From NCBI GenBank assembly GCA_938024995.1, contig CALJDU010000008.1:115062-179061 (forward strand): a stretch of DNA of 64,000 nt, read 5' to 3'. A program made the position numbers and the translations under genes. The notes under the pieces are model-generated. The model was not told the origin of the DNA. It saw only the letters and a program-made list of their open reading frames with translations, and searched no databases. This stretch comes from an uncultured bacterium. Its GTDB lineage: Bacteria > Myxococcota_A > Polyangia > Polyangiales > Houyiibacteriaceae. The stretch's first letter is position 1, and every line of letters begins with the position of its first letter. This document shows, piece by piece, positions 16,093 to 23,394 of this stretch.

Positions 16093-17154
16093 TCACCCGG
16101 GGCGCCACTTTGCACGTCGCTTCGCGGCATGCGCGCGAGCGCGATCTCGTGCGAAGAGCGCGACGTAGTCCAGCGAAACCGGCTCCACTGGGAGCTTCGG
16201 GCCCAGCTCGCTTCTACGGCGGCCCAGTGAGCTGCCGAACGCGCGCAAGGCCCCGGCCGCGTTCGCGAAGGTCGCCCGCTCTACGTTCTCCATTTGCTCG
16301 AGCAAGAGGTCGGCCGCCCGAGGACCGACGTACCCGCGCTTGTTGAGCTCAAGAAAACTCGCCATGAGCGCGTCGGGAGAGAAGGCGTGGTCGATCACGA
16401 TCTCGGCGCCCACCCGCAAGACCTGAGACGCATCGAGCGCGTCGTCCTCGAGCAAGACCAGCGCCGGTTGGAAGTAGTTGTAGAACGGACACACCCGACG
16501 ACCGAAGTCTTGAAAGCCCGAGGGTGGCGACATGCGGTCGAGGTGGATGAAGATGCGCTCGACGGCGTCCCTGCGCGGCACTCGTTCTGCCATCCGAACG
16601 AGCGGCGGGATGTCCTCTTCGTACACCCGTGCCTGCGTGAGCACCTCCATCAGCGTCTCCGTGTCCACGCGGCCCGCGCCGATGTCCGCGTAGAGCGAGT
16701 AGATGAAGGCGTCGGCCTCCGCATCGTCGCCAAAGAGGATCTCGTGGGTGTCGGGATCGACCTGAGTCCGCGCTTCCATCAACGCGGCGAGCTTGTAGCT
16801 GACCTGGTCGCGCAAGAACCGAAACTTGCCTTTGAGGAGGTTCCGGAGGCTGGGCTTGAGCGTGAAGGCGTCCCACTGGACTCCGTCGAGGCGGAGCTTC
16901 GCTTCGAGCGCGCGACGCATCTGCTCGGGGCTCCCGGAGAGGATGTAGATACCCGCCGGATTTTGTGCGCGGACCTCTCTCAACAACATACCCGCGCCGG
17001 GAACCGTACGTTTCCGCGAGGGAGGCTCGAAGGCCGTGCGAAGCAGGTCCTTGATCGTGTCGAACTCCGTGCGGAGATACGTCTTGTCGAGATCCCATCG
17101 ATAGACGAGGCGACCGCGGTCACGCTGCTCATCGGGTGTTGCGGGATCGGTCAT
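16093..17154 (-). CDS. App1-type phosphatidate phosphatase-like protein (DUF2183)
   Basis: This 353-aa protein carries a HAD-like catalytic start, VYRWDLDKTYLRTEF (residues 17-31). The paired Asp of DLDKT fits the App1 DxDxT motif. It continues with FEPPSRKRTVPGAGMLLRE, ILSGSPEQMRRALEAKL (motif II Ser in SGSP), LKGKFRFLRDQVSYKL (motif III Lys) and ILFGDDAEADAFIYSLYADI (motif IV acidic pair). App1 enzymes dephosphorylate phosphatidic acid at membranes. The C-terminal 130 residues form an alpha-helical region not recognised. No signal peptide, so cytoplasmic. It lies 45 bp downstream of the P/Homo B lipoprotein gene and 48 bp before the VWA trio, all on one strand, so cotranscription is possible. 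Confidence 0.78.
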   Translation of the reverse strand: MTDPATPDEQRDRGRLVYRWDLDKTYLRTEFDTIKDLLRTAFEPPSRKRTVPGAGMLLREVRAQNPAGIYILSGSPEQMRRALEAKLRLDGVQWDAFTLKPSLRNLLKGKFRFLRDQVSYKLAALMEARTQVDPDTHEILFGDDAEADAFIYSLYADIGAGRVDTETLMEVLTQARVYEEDIPPLVRMAERVPRRDAVERIFIHLDRMSPPSGFQDFGRRVCPFYNYFQPALVLLEDDALDASQVLRVGAEIVIDHAFSPDALMASFLELNKRGYVGPRAADLLLEQMENVERATFANAAGALRAFGSSLGRRRSELGPKLPVEPVSLDYVALFARDRARAHAAKRRAKWRPG

Positions 17155-17199
17155 GCGCGCGGCGACTATACGCGCAAACCGCGGTCCACGGGGACGGGT

Positions 17200-18393
17200 T
17201 CAGTCGAAGCGGGAGGAGAGCTCGATCGACCAGCCGTCGAGACGTCCGAAGCCCTCGTCGGCTTGAACGTAAAGCGTCCAGACACCGTTCACGTTGTCGT
17301 CACCGGAGTTGGGGACAGAGCGGAAGGTCGAGGGGATCGGGCCGTCCTCGTGATCCCAGAGCGTGACCTCGACGCCGTTCGGATCTTCAAGCGTCACGAC
17401 GACGCTCTGCGGCTCCTCGTGGGAGAGGTTCAAGTGCACGATGATGTCTTCCGGGACCGAGGCGAGGCCGGCGACGAAGATCGGGAAGCCCGTGTCCCAG
17501 GGCGCCGGAGAGAGGTCCGCGCTGCTGTCGTTGCGGAACGTGCCGCGCATCCACGCCGGACGGCACCAGCCGGAGCCGTCGTAGACCACGGTCCCGCTGC
17601 AGATCAGGTCGGCGCCGCACTCCGAATCCGCGGTGCACTCTTCGCCTTGTCCCGGGAGCGGCGTCACGTCGCGACACCGACCGTGGTGAACCAAAGGCGA
17701 GCGCGGGTTCCCGACACAGTAGGTGTCGGAGGGGCAGTCACTGCGCTCTTGGCAAATCTCCCCGCCCGCGTCCGCCGTGTGCTCCTTGAGCCGAGTGAGG
17801 GTCGCGCGTCCGACCCAGTACACCGCGGCGAGGTCGTCGAGGGTCGCGAAGGGTCGCTCGCTAACGAGCGGATCCAAGCTCCGACGGGCGAACACGCTCA
17901 ACAGACCGTCCACGGTCTCGGCGTTCGCGAAGGCGAGCGCGCGCGCTCCTTCGTCCACCGTGAACGCGACGCCATCGAAGGTGCCAAGAGGCGCGTCACC
18001 GGTGGGCGTCAGGTCGAGCGACGCGGCGTAGTCGATCAGCTTTCCAATCGCGGACGGGCCGACGTAGGCGATGGAGTCCACCTCGCGCAGGTCATCGTAG
18101 AGGTCATCATCGCCCGCGCCGTTCCGAAAGACACCGTCGAGCCCCGCGCGATGCTTGATCAATCCAGCCGCGGCGCGGCGATCGAGACCCGCGTCGATGT
18201 CGAGCATCTCCTTGGTGGTCTCATCGCTATTGAGCAACGCGAGCACCGCGAGCGCCTCTGGGCTTCCTTCCGCGGCTCTCGTGAGCGCGCCGTTGTCGAC
18301 GCCCAACGGCGCCTCGGCAACGCAGCCGGTCAGGCCGATCAACAGAGCGGCGAAGGTGGAGAGGGAGCGCGTGAGGTGGAGTCGGTTCTTCAA
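17200..18393 (-). CDS. Lipoprotein with HhH-like segments, Cys-rich stretch and P/Homo B domain
   Basis: The 397-aa protein starts at TTG 18393, chosen because AGGACAG precedes it and it gives a compact signal peptide MKNRLHLTRSLSTFAALL ending in lipobox GLTGC. Residues about 40-200 hold two or three helix-hairpin-helix-like units (IKHRAGLDGVFRNG, IAYVGPSAIGKLIDYAA, YWVGRATLTRLKEHT) of the kind seen in ComEA-like proteins. A Cys-rich stretch follows (CQERSDCPSDTYC, CTADSECGADLIC). The last 115 residues match the proprotein-convertase P/Homo B beta-sandwich: DIIVHLNLSHEEPQ, LEDPNGVEVTLWDH, NVNGVWTLYVQADEGFGRLD and GWSIEL. P domains usually sit beside subtilisin-type proteases; no protease is fused here. 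Function unknown, surface exposed. Confidence 0.78.
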   Translation of the reverse strand: MKNRLHLTRSLSTFAALLIGLTGCVAEAPLGVDNGALTRAAEGSPEALAVLALLNSDETTKEMLDIDAGLDRRAAAGLIKHRAGLDGVFRNGAGDDDLYDDLREVDSIAYVGPSAIGKLIDYAASLDLTPTGDAPLGTFDGVAFTVDEGARALAFANAETVDGLLSVFARRSLDPLVSERPFATLDDLAAVYWVGRATLTRLKEHTADAGGEICQERSDCPSDTYCVGNPRSPLVHHGRCRDVTPLPGQGEECTADSECGADLICSGTVVYDGSGWCRPAWMRGTFRNDSSADLSPAPWDTGFPIFVAGLASVPEDIIVHLNLSHEEPQSVVVTLEDPNGVEVTLWDHEDGPIPSTFRSVPNSGDDNVNGVWTLYVQADEGFGRLDGWSIELSSRFD

Positions 18394-18538
18394 TGTTCTG
18401 TCCTGAGCGAGCGGCGGACAGTGATTCAAGAATGGTCATCGCGCCAGTTCCGGCGGCGATTTTCGTTGCGGTTCTTGGCGACGCAAATGAACGAGGGCTC
18501 AGTCAGTCCGCGCGAGGAATCGAACTCATCCGTAACTC

Positions 18539-19060
18539 TTAGAGAAAACGTCGGTGACCATGCACGCCCGTGAGGCGCGTGGTGTCGATCCGGAGACACA
18601 GCAGAAGCGTAAAGAAGCGCCGCGCGGTCGGGTGGTCGATCTGAAAGGGCCGGAGCAGTTGCTTCAAACGGCGCCCGGCTTTGTCGTGAACCACCTTCTT
18701 CGCCATATCGAGGGCCTCAAGCCGCGCCAATCCCGCGCTGTCGCCGCGCGCCATCTGACGAACGGTATCGACGTACTCCGCGATGAAATCGTTGAGCGCA
18801 TCATGCGGCACGGTCACCGTCTCAAGCGTCTCTCCGTCGGCCCCGCGCAGCTCAAGGACCGTGTCCTGTTGCGAAAGGGAGATGGAGAGGGAGTCGGCGT
18901 CTGACCGCATAACCAGCTCCAACGGGTCCACGAGCTCGTGGATCGCGACGTCCCACTCCATTTGGCGTGGCGCGCTCGCTCCGCTTCGGGTCGCTTCGTC
19001 GATCAGAATCTCGCGCAGAGGCACCCGCACATCTTGCCGACGATCGGGCTGCTTGGCCAT
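18539..19060 (-). CDS. UPF0262 family protein
   Basis: The 173-aa protein resembles UPF0262, a family best known from alphaproteobacteria and without assigned function. Matching parts are VPLREILIDEAT, EWDVAIHELVDP, FIAEYVDTVRQ, RLEALDMAKKVVHDKAGRRL and TARRFFTLLLCLR. No signal peptide, membrane segment or catalytic motif is visible; it should be a cytoplasmic mixed alpha/beta protein. ATG 19060 (MAKQPDRRQDVRVPLREI) is used; the much longer open frame upstream runs antisense through the divergent gene at 19124 and is not protein-like. The gene is divergent from 19124 with 63 bp between starts, so a shared control region is possible. No clear -10/-35 pair was found. Confidence 0.7.
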   Translation of the reverse strand: MAKQPDRRQDVRVPLREILIDEATRSGASAPRQMEWDVAIHELVDPLELVMRSDADSLSISLSQQDTVLELRGADGETLETVTVPHDALNDFIAEYVDTVRQMARGDSAGLARLEALDMAKKVVHDKAGRRLKQLLRPFQIDHPTARRFFTLLLCLRIDTTRLTGVHGHRRFL

Positions 19061-19123
19061 CGAGGCGCATCGGCCGGCCGCTTGGGGTTGATTGACGGCT
19101 CCGGGCGCGGCATAGAACGACCT

Positions 19124-19714
19124 ATGTCTCTCGCCGCCCTTCTCTCCTACGCCTCGCCGGACCTCGACGCGATCGGCACCTTCCTCGATGAGCTCGATCA
19201 TCGGCAACGCCTGACCGAAACGCGGGCGCTTGGGATGAAGCAGCAGCGCCGACTCTTTGATGCGGCGGATCAGAAGCGCGAGATCGGGCTCGAGTACATG
19301 GTGCCGGAGAGCTTGGGCCCGATGAACGAAGTGGTTCACCACGGGACGAACACGCTCCCCGCCTTCCGCGAGTTCGCCAAGGTGTTCGTGCGACCCGACG
19401 CTGGTCCCGAAGGCGAGCTCTGGGGCTACAACCGCAACTCCGCGTTGCTCGAGACCGCGGTCGGACCAGGCTACTTCGTCGCCTATCCGCACAGCGCCGA
19501 TGGCGAGCTTCTGATCGACTACTGCCGCATCCCGCCGCGGCACCCAGCGGGCTGGCCGCCGATCCTGCGCAACGACCAGCGCCTCTCCCGCTTCGTCTAC
19601 AACCAAACGCAAGACGTCTTGCGCGGTGTCTCGAAGCACGTGTCGATCGGACGCGCGACAAAGAACGGCAAGGGGATGCCCGCGTACTTCGTGCTCTGCC
19701 GCCAAGATCGCTGA
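19124..19714 (+). CDS. Hypothetical protein (196 aa)
   Basis: I do not recognise the family. The protein begins MSLAALLSYASPDLDAIGTF, has a charged helical segment (ELDHRQRLTETRALGMKQQR), then an alpha/beta region with EYMVPESLGPMNEVVHHGTN, VGPGYFVAYPHSADGELLID, PAGWPPILRNDQRLSRFVYN and KGMPAYFVLCRQD. The general pattern resembles small lipid- or effector-domain proteins found as single genes in myxobacteria, but this is only an impression. No signal peptide or membrane helix, so cytoplasmic. It is divergent from the UPF0262 gene. Confidence 0.65.
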   Translation: MSLAALLSYASPDLDAIGTFLDELDHRQRLTETRALGMKQQRRLFDAADQKREIGLEYMVPESLGPMNEVVHHGTNTLPAFREFAKVFVRPDAGPEGELWGYNRNSALLETAVGPGYFVAYPHSADGELLIDYCRIPPRHPAGWPPILRNDQRLSRFVYNQTQDVLRGVSKHVSIGRATKNGKGMPAYFVLCRQDR

Positions 19715-19833
19715 GCCCAGCAGGGCCGCCCCCATCTGCTTCGTCCAATTCTAAGGGTAAAAACGGCTCCGGATCACACCCTTGGGCAGCGCAATGACCG
19801 CGCTTCTCGACCTTCGACGGCATTTTGTGGATC

Positions 19834-20607
19834 ATGCAGCCGATGAACTCGGTGACCGACCCCGACTCCCTCCCCCCGGAGATGCTGGCGGAGATGGAGT
19901 CCGCTCTGGTCGATGAATCCGCAGGGCCCTCCGCCGTCCTCCTCGATATTCCGGACGCTCTCGGCATCCCCATGGCCGGCGAACCCAGCGTTCCGCCGCC
20001 GACTCCGGAAGAAAACGACCGCGCCTTCGTGCAGTCGCTTCGCGACTCGGGGCTCCTCGTCGATCTCTCCGAGTCGCTCCTCGACGTCTACTTTGCGTCG
20101 CTCGACCCACAAGAGGATTCGGACGCGCGTCAGATCGACCTGCTCGAGCTCTACTACGCGGGAACCGACGAGGTCGCGTCAGCGCGTCGCGTGACCGGCG
20201 ACCACGTGCTCTTCTACCGTGAGTCGGATGAAGCCAGCGCGAGAACGATCATCGACTCCCTCTGCCTCCTTCTCCCAGACGTTGGCGAGGTGAAGCTCGA
20301 GAAGCTCGGTGGAGACGAAGGCGCCCTCATCCTGAGGCGCGGCGACATCATCAGCGCGGTCGATTCGGAGGACGAAGAAGGCGCCAACCTCGACGCCCCC
20401 GCCAGCGTGTCGGTCCGCGAGCTGGTCCGCAGTTTCAACGTGGTCCTAGGTCGCCAAGGCGTACGCGAGCGCTTCGTCGAGCTCGCCGCAGACGGAACCC
20501 GCGAGCTCTACGTGGCCATTCGCGTCGCCGAAGCGCTCATGCTCTGCAACGCCGATTGTCTCGGAGACGAAGACGTCGACGAGGTCATGGAGTACGCCGC
20601 GTGGTGA
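19834..20607 (+). CDS. Acidic hypothetical protein (about 257 aa)
   Basis: Family not recognised. The N-terminal 70 residues are Pro/Glu/Asp-rich and probably disordered (PDSLPPEMLAEMESALVDES). A helical acidic core follows with DSGLLVDLSESLLDVYFASL, ELYYAGTDEVASARRVTGDH and RTIIDSLCLLLPDVGEVKLE. Near the C terminus SVRELVRSFNVVLGRQGVRERFVELAADG looks like an ordered helix-strand unit. The strongly acidic character and absence of signal peptide suggest a cytoplasmic interaction protein. Start could be TTG 19825, ATG 19834 or ATG 19843; no ribosome site separates them. It is 29 bp upstream of the membrane-protein gene on the same strand. Confidence 0.6.
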   Translation: MQPMNSVTDPDSLPPEMLAEMESALVDESAGPSAVLLDIPDALGIPMAGEPSVPPPTPEENDRAFVQSLRDSGLLVDLSESLLDVYFASLDPQEDSDARQIDLLELYYAGTDEVASARRVTGDHVLFYRESDEASARTIIDSLCLLLPDVGEVKLEKLGGDEGALILRRGDIISAVDSEDEEGANLDAPASVSVRELVRSFNVVLGRQGVRERFVELAADGTRELYVAIRVAEALMLCNADCLGDEDVDEVMEYAAW

Positions 20608-20636
20608 TCCGCGCGGTGATCGACGCGCCGTAATCG

Positions 20637-21689
20637 GTGCGCGCGACCCTCGACCGTTTCGTTGCGCCGCTCGATTGGATCCGGTGGCGTCTCCTGAAGG
20701 CGCTCGGCCCGGTCGCCTCTCGACTCGTCATCGACCAAGAGCTGCGGGTCGCGCTGACCTTGGTGTTTGCGTGCATCGCGGCCGCGACCCTCGCGACCAC
20801 GGTACCGATCGCGCTCCTCGCGCTCGGCCCGCTCGTGCTCGGTGTTCCTCACGTCCTTGGCGACATCCGTTACTTGGTCGCGCGACGTCGCTATCACACG
20901 CGCCGTCCGCTCTTCCTCGTCGCGGGGCTCTCGCTGCTCGCCTCGGGGCTCACCGGTTCCGTTACGGTCCTCTTCGTCGGCGCGGCGGTGACCGCCCTCT
21001 TCGCGGCAGGCCCGGTCGCGCTCCGCGCAGGGGTCGCCCTCGCGTGTGCGTCCATCGCCGCAGCGGCCTGGACCAGCGGGCTCATCGGTCAGCTCGTGTT
21101 TGCGCACGCCCACAACCTGATCGGCCTCGCGCTCTTCTGGCTCTGGCGCCCGCGCCGGCACCCGCTTCAGTTCGCCGCGCTCGGCGTCTTCTTCCTCGTG
21201 ATCGCGTTCTTCCTGAGCGGGCGAGCGGATTCCATCGCGCGCGCCTACGGGCTCTCGATGACCTTCACGGGGATCAGCGCGCCGCTTCTCGAGCGCCAGC
21301 TCACCTTCGGGGTGCCCAGTGACTTCACGCTGCGCTTGATGCTCCTCTTCGCCTTCCTCCAGTCGATGCACTACTGGGTGTGGCTTCGGCTCCTCCCGGA
21401 AGAAGACCGCGGTCGGCGAACCGTCCGCACGTTCCGCGCGAGCCTGCACGCGCTGATTCGTGACCTGGGGGTCCCGCTGCTCGTGATCGCGACCATGACG
21501 GCGGTCGCGGTCGCCCTCTGGGCGTTGGTCAACGTCGGTGACGCGCGAACGGGCTACTTGCGGATGGCGATCTTCCACGGACACATCGAAGTCCTCGCCC
21601 TCGCGCTCTTCGTGGTCGAAGGGTTCCCCGGCAAGCCGCGAGCGAAAGCCCCGAACGAGATGGCTAGCAGAGCCGTTCGTACGCGCTGA
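20637..21689 (+). CDS. Polytopic membrane protein with conserved His motifs
   Basis: The 350-aa protein starts at GTG 20637 and has about nine hydrophobic helices. Polar motifs sit at helix ends: LGVPHVLGDIRYL, FAHAHNLIGLALFWLW, FLQSMHYWVWLRLLPEED and FHGHIEVLALALF. Four His-bearing segments inside a membrane protein suggest metal coordination. The GxPHxxxD pattern is reminiscent of the Brp/Blh beta-carotene dioxygenase family, but the match is too weak to name it. The end overlaps the convergent DUF4336 gene by 26 bp. An alternative is a heme- or iron-binding membrane oxidase of unknown type. Confidence 0.65.
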   Translation: MRATLDRFVAPLDWIRWRLLKALGPVASRLVIDQELRVALTLVFACIAAATLATTVPIALLALGPLVLGVPHVLGDIRYLVARRRYHTRRPLFLVAGLSLLASGLTGSVTVLFVGAAVTALFAAGPVALRAGVALACASIAAAAWTSGLIGQLVFAHAHNLIGLALFWLWRPRRHPLQFAALGVFFLVIAFFLSGRADSIARAYGLSMTFTGISAPLLERQLTFGVPSDFTLRLMLLFAFLQSMHYWVWLRLLPEEDRGRRTVRTFRASLHALIRDLGVPLLVIATMTAVAVALWALVNVGDARTGYLRMAIFHGHIEVLALALFVVEGFPGKPRAKAPNEMASRAVRTR

Positions 21690-22335
21690 GCAGCGCCGCT
21701 TTTCCGCCGCTCTCGATCACCTCCCCGTGCGCGAGGATGACCCGATCAAAGTCGAGCGTCGCGACGTGATCGATCGAGCGCCGAATCGCCGGCTTGTCCT
21801 TCATGTGCGCGCGGAGCAAGCGCGTCGTCCCGCGGCCGCGGGTGTCCATGAGCCAGCCCATGAAGCCCATCTTCTCGGGCAGGTTGAAGATCAGGTCGCT
21901 CACGATCAGCGTTCGGCTCGGCGCGTGATGAAAAACCATCTCGTCGAAGCGCCCGGCGAACCCGTAGAACCCCTCCATGGAGTGCCCCGTGAGCGCGTCC
22001 CCGACCACGTCCGGCGCGTGGGTCCCGAGCACGCCGGTCACCGAGAGGCTCTTTTGCTTGTTGGGAATACCGGCAGAGACATGGAGCTCCGCTTCCGGAA
22101 ACGCTGCGCGCCACTTCTTCAAGAAGAGGTGGTGAAAGTTGTTCGGGGCGATCAACGCGCGGACCGTCCCGAGCTGCTCGAGCTCGCCGCGAAAGGCGTC
22201 ATCCAGCGGTCCCGGCTGGTGAACGATGAGCCCACCGTCGCCTCGCCGCACCACTGACGTGCGCGTCCGGATGTCCATCGACGCGACCTTCATGGGCAGG
22301 GACGAGGTGAAGAGCGTGTCGCTGATCTGTTGCAT
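21664..22335 (-). CDS. DUF4336 domain protein (metallo-beta-lactamase-like fold)
   Basis: The 223-aa protein matches DUF4336: LGTVRALIAPNNFHHLFLKKW (in two parts here), LHVSAGIPNKQKSL, DEMVFHHAPSRTLIVSDLIFNL and VILAHGEVIESGGK. The family shows remote similarity to metallo-beta-lactamase-type hydrolases; the FHH, HHAP and AHGE histidines are candidates for metal ligands. No activity is established that I can cite. Cytoplasmic. It lies 33 bp after the pirin gene on the same strand and may be part of that transcript; nothing about regulation is visible. Confidence 0.78.
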   Translation of the reverse strand: MQQISDTLFTSSLPMKVASMDIRTRTSVVRRGDGGLIVHQPGPLDDAFRGELEQLGTVRALIAPNNFHHLFLKKWRAAFPEAELHVSAGIPNKQKSLSVTGVLGTHAPDVVGDALTGHSMEGFYGFAGRFDEMVFHHAPSRTLIVSDLIFNLPEKMGFMGWLMDTRGRGTTRLLRAHMKDKPAIRRSIDHVATLDFDRVILAHGEVIESGGKAALLSAYERLC

Positions 22336-22368
22336 CGCTCTCAGGAGTAGAGGCAGCGCGCTTTGTGA

Positions 22369-23394
22369 TCAAGCTCCCGGCTCTTCGTGACGGCCGTCGG
22401 AGTGAACCGCGAAACGACCGAGCCCGCGCGCGTGAACCGGCGCGTCGCTCCCGTGCGGCCACGTCCCGAACCGCGTGCGCTGGTAATCACGAATCGCCTG
22501 GCGCAGCTCGTCGCGCGTGTTCATCACGAAGGGCCCCTGATGCGCAACCGGCTCGCGAATCGCCCTCCCCTGCAACATCAAAAGCTCACAGTCGCTCTTG
22601 GCCGCGACCCAGGTCGCGAGGGACGAACGGAGCTTGATGCCCGCGTGGCGATCAAAGCGGACGCCGCCTACCTCTATCTCGTCACCCTCAAAGAAGTAGA
22701 GCGTGCGACCGAGGCCCGGGCTCGCCGCGGGCAACGTGAGCGTCGCGCCGGCTTCCATTCGGATCGTGTAGATCGCGACCTCGGCTTCTTCACGCGAAGC
22801 CCACGAGCGGGGCGGAGGAGCGGGAGCGGGAGCGTCCTGAAACACCCCGGCCATCACGTCGACCTCGCTCTTCTTTCCGTCCGCGTTGATCACGGGCACG
22901 CGGGGAATGGTCTCTGACCAGAGCATCGCGAACACCGGCGGCGTCATCTTGTCTTCTGCCGGGAGATTGATCCAAATCTGAAAGAGCTCGGCGAGGTTCC
23001 GCTGGTCGTCCCGGACGAGCGGGAACATCTCGGAGTGACTGATGCCCGCTCCCGCGGTCATCCACTGGACGTCTCCGCGTCCAAAGCGCGCCTTCGCGCC
23101 GAGCGAGTCACTGTGATCGAGCAAGCCGTGACGCGCGAGCGTGATCGTCTCGAAGCCGCGATGTGGATGACGCGGAAACCCGGGTACGGAATCGCCGTGG
23201 TACATCCGAAACCCATCGCGGAGCTGGAAGTCCATTCCGATCCGGCGACCGCGAAGCAGCTCTTCGTCCACGCCCATCTTGAGGTTCCCGGGCGGGTAGT
23301 CATCTTTGTGGTGGACGCAGAAGAGGAAGGGATCGTCGGTCGGCCAGGGAGGCGCGCCGAGCGCGAACGCCTCGATCACCGCGCCCGCGCTCAC
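22369..23394 (-). CDS. Pirin family protein (bicupin)
   Basis: This 341-aa protein has the pirin metal site in the first cupin: RHPHRGFETITL (two His), then AGISHSEMF (His and Glu). Pirins bind Fe or other metals; some have quercetinase activity and others act as redox-dependent cofactors of regulators. The second cupin appears around residues 190-270 (GATLTLPAASPGLGRTLYFF, GDEIEVGGVRF). The C terminus LVMNTRDELRQAIRDYQRTRFG, with FVMNT, is typical of the family. GTG 23394 overlaps the RND gene stop by 4 bases (GTGA), tying it to the efflux operon. A role in detoxifying the exported compounds is an inference from position. Confidence 0.88.
   Translation of the reverse strand: MSAGAVIEAFALGAPPWPTDDPFLFCVHHKDDYPPGNLKMGVDEELLRGRRIGMDFQLRDGFRMYHGDSVPGFPRHPHRGFETITLARHGLLDHSDSLGAKARFGRGDVQWMTAGAGISHSEMFPLVRDDQRNLAELFQIWINLPAEDKMTPPVFAMLWSETIPRVPVINADGKKSEVDVMAGVFQDAPAPAPPPRSWASREEAEVAIYTIRMEAGATLTLPAASPGLGRTLYFFEGDEIEVGGVRFDRHAGIKLRSSLATWVAAKSDCELLMLQGRAIREPVAHQGPFVMNTRDELRQAIRDYQRTRFGTWPHGSDAPVHARGLGRFAVHSDGRHEEPGA

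Noticed and set aside
16294..18573. 759-codon open frame on the plus strand
   Set aside because: Runs antisense across two real genes (App1-like and P/Homo B lipoprotein) and the gap between them; no motif.
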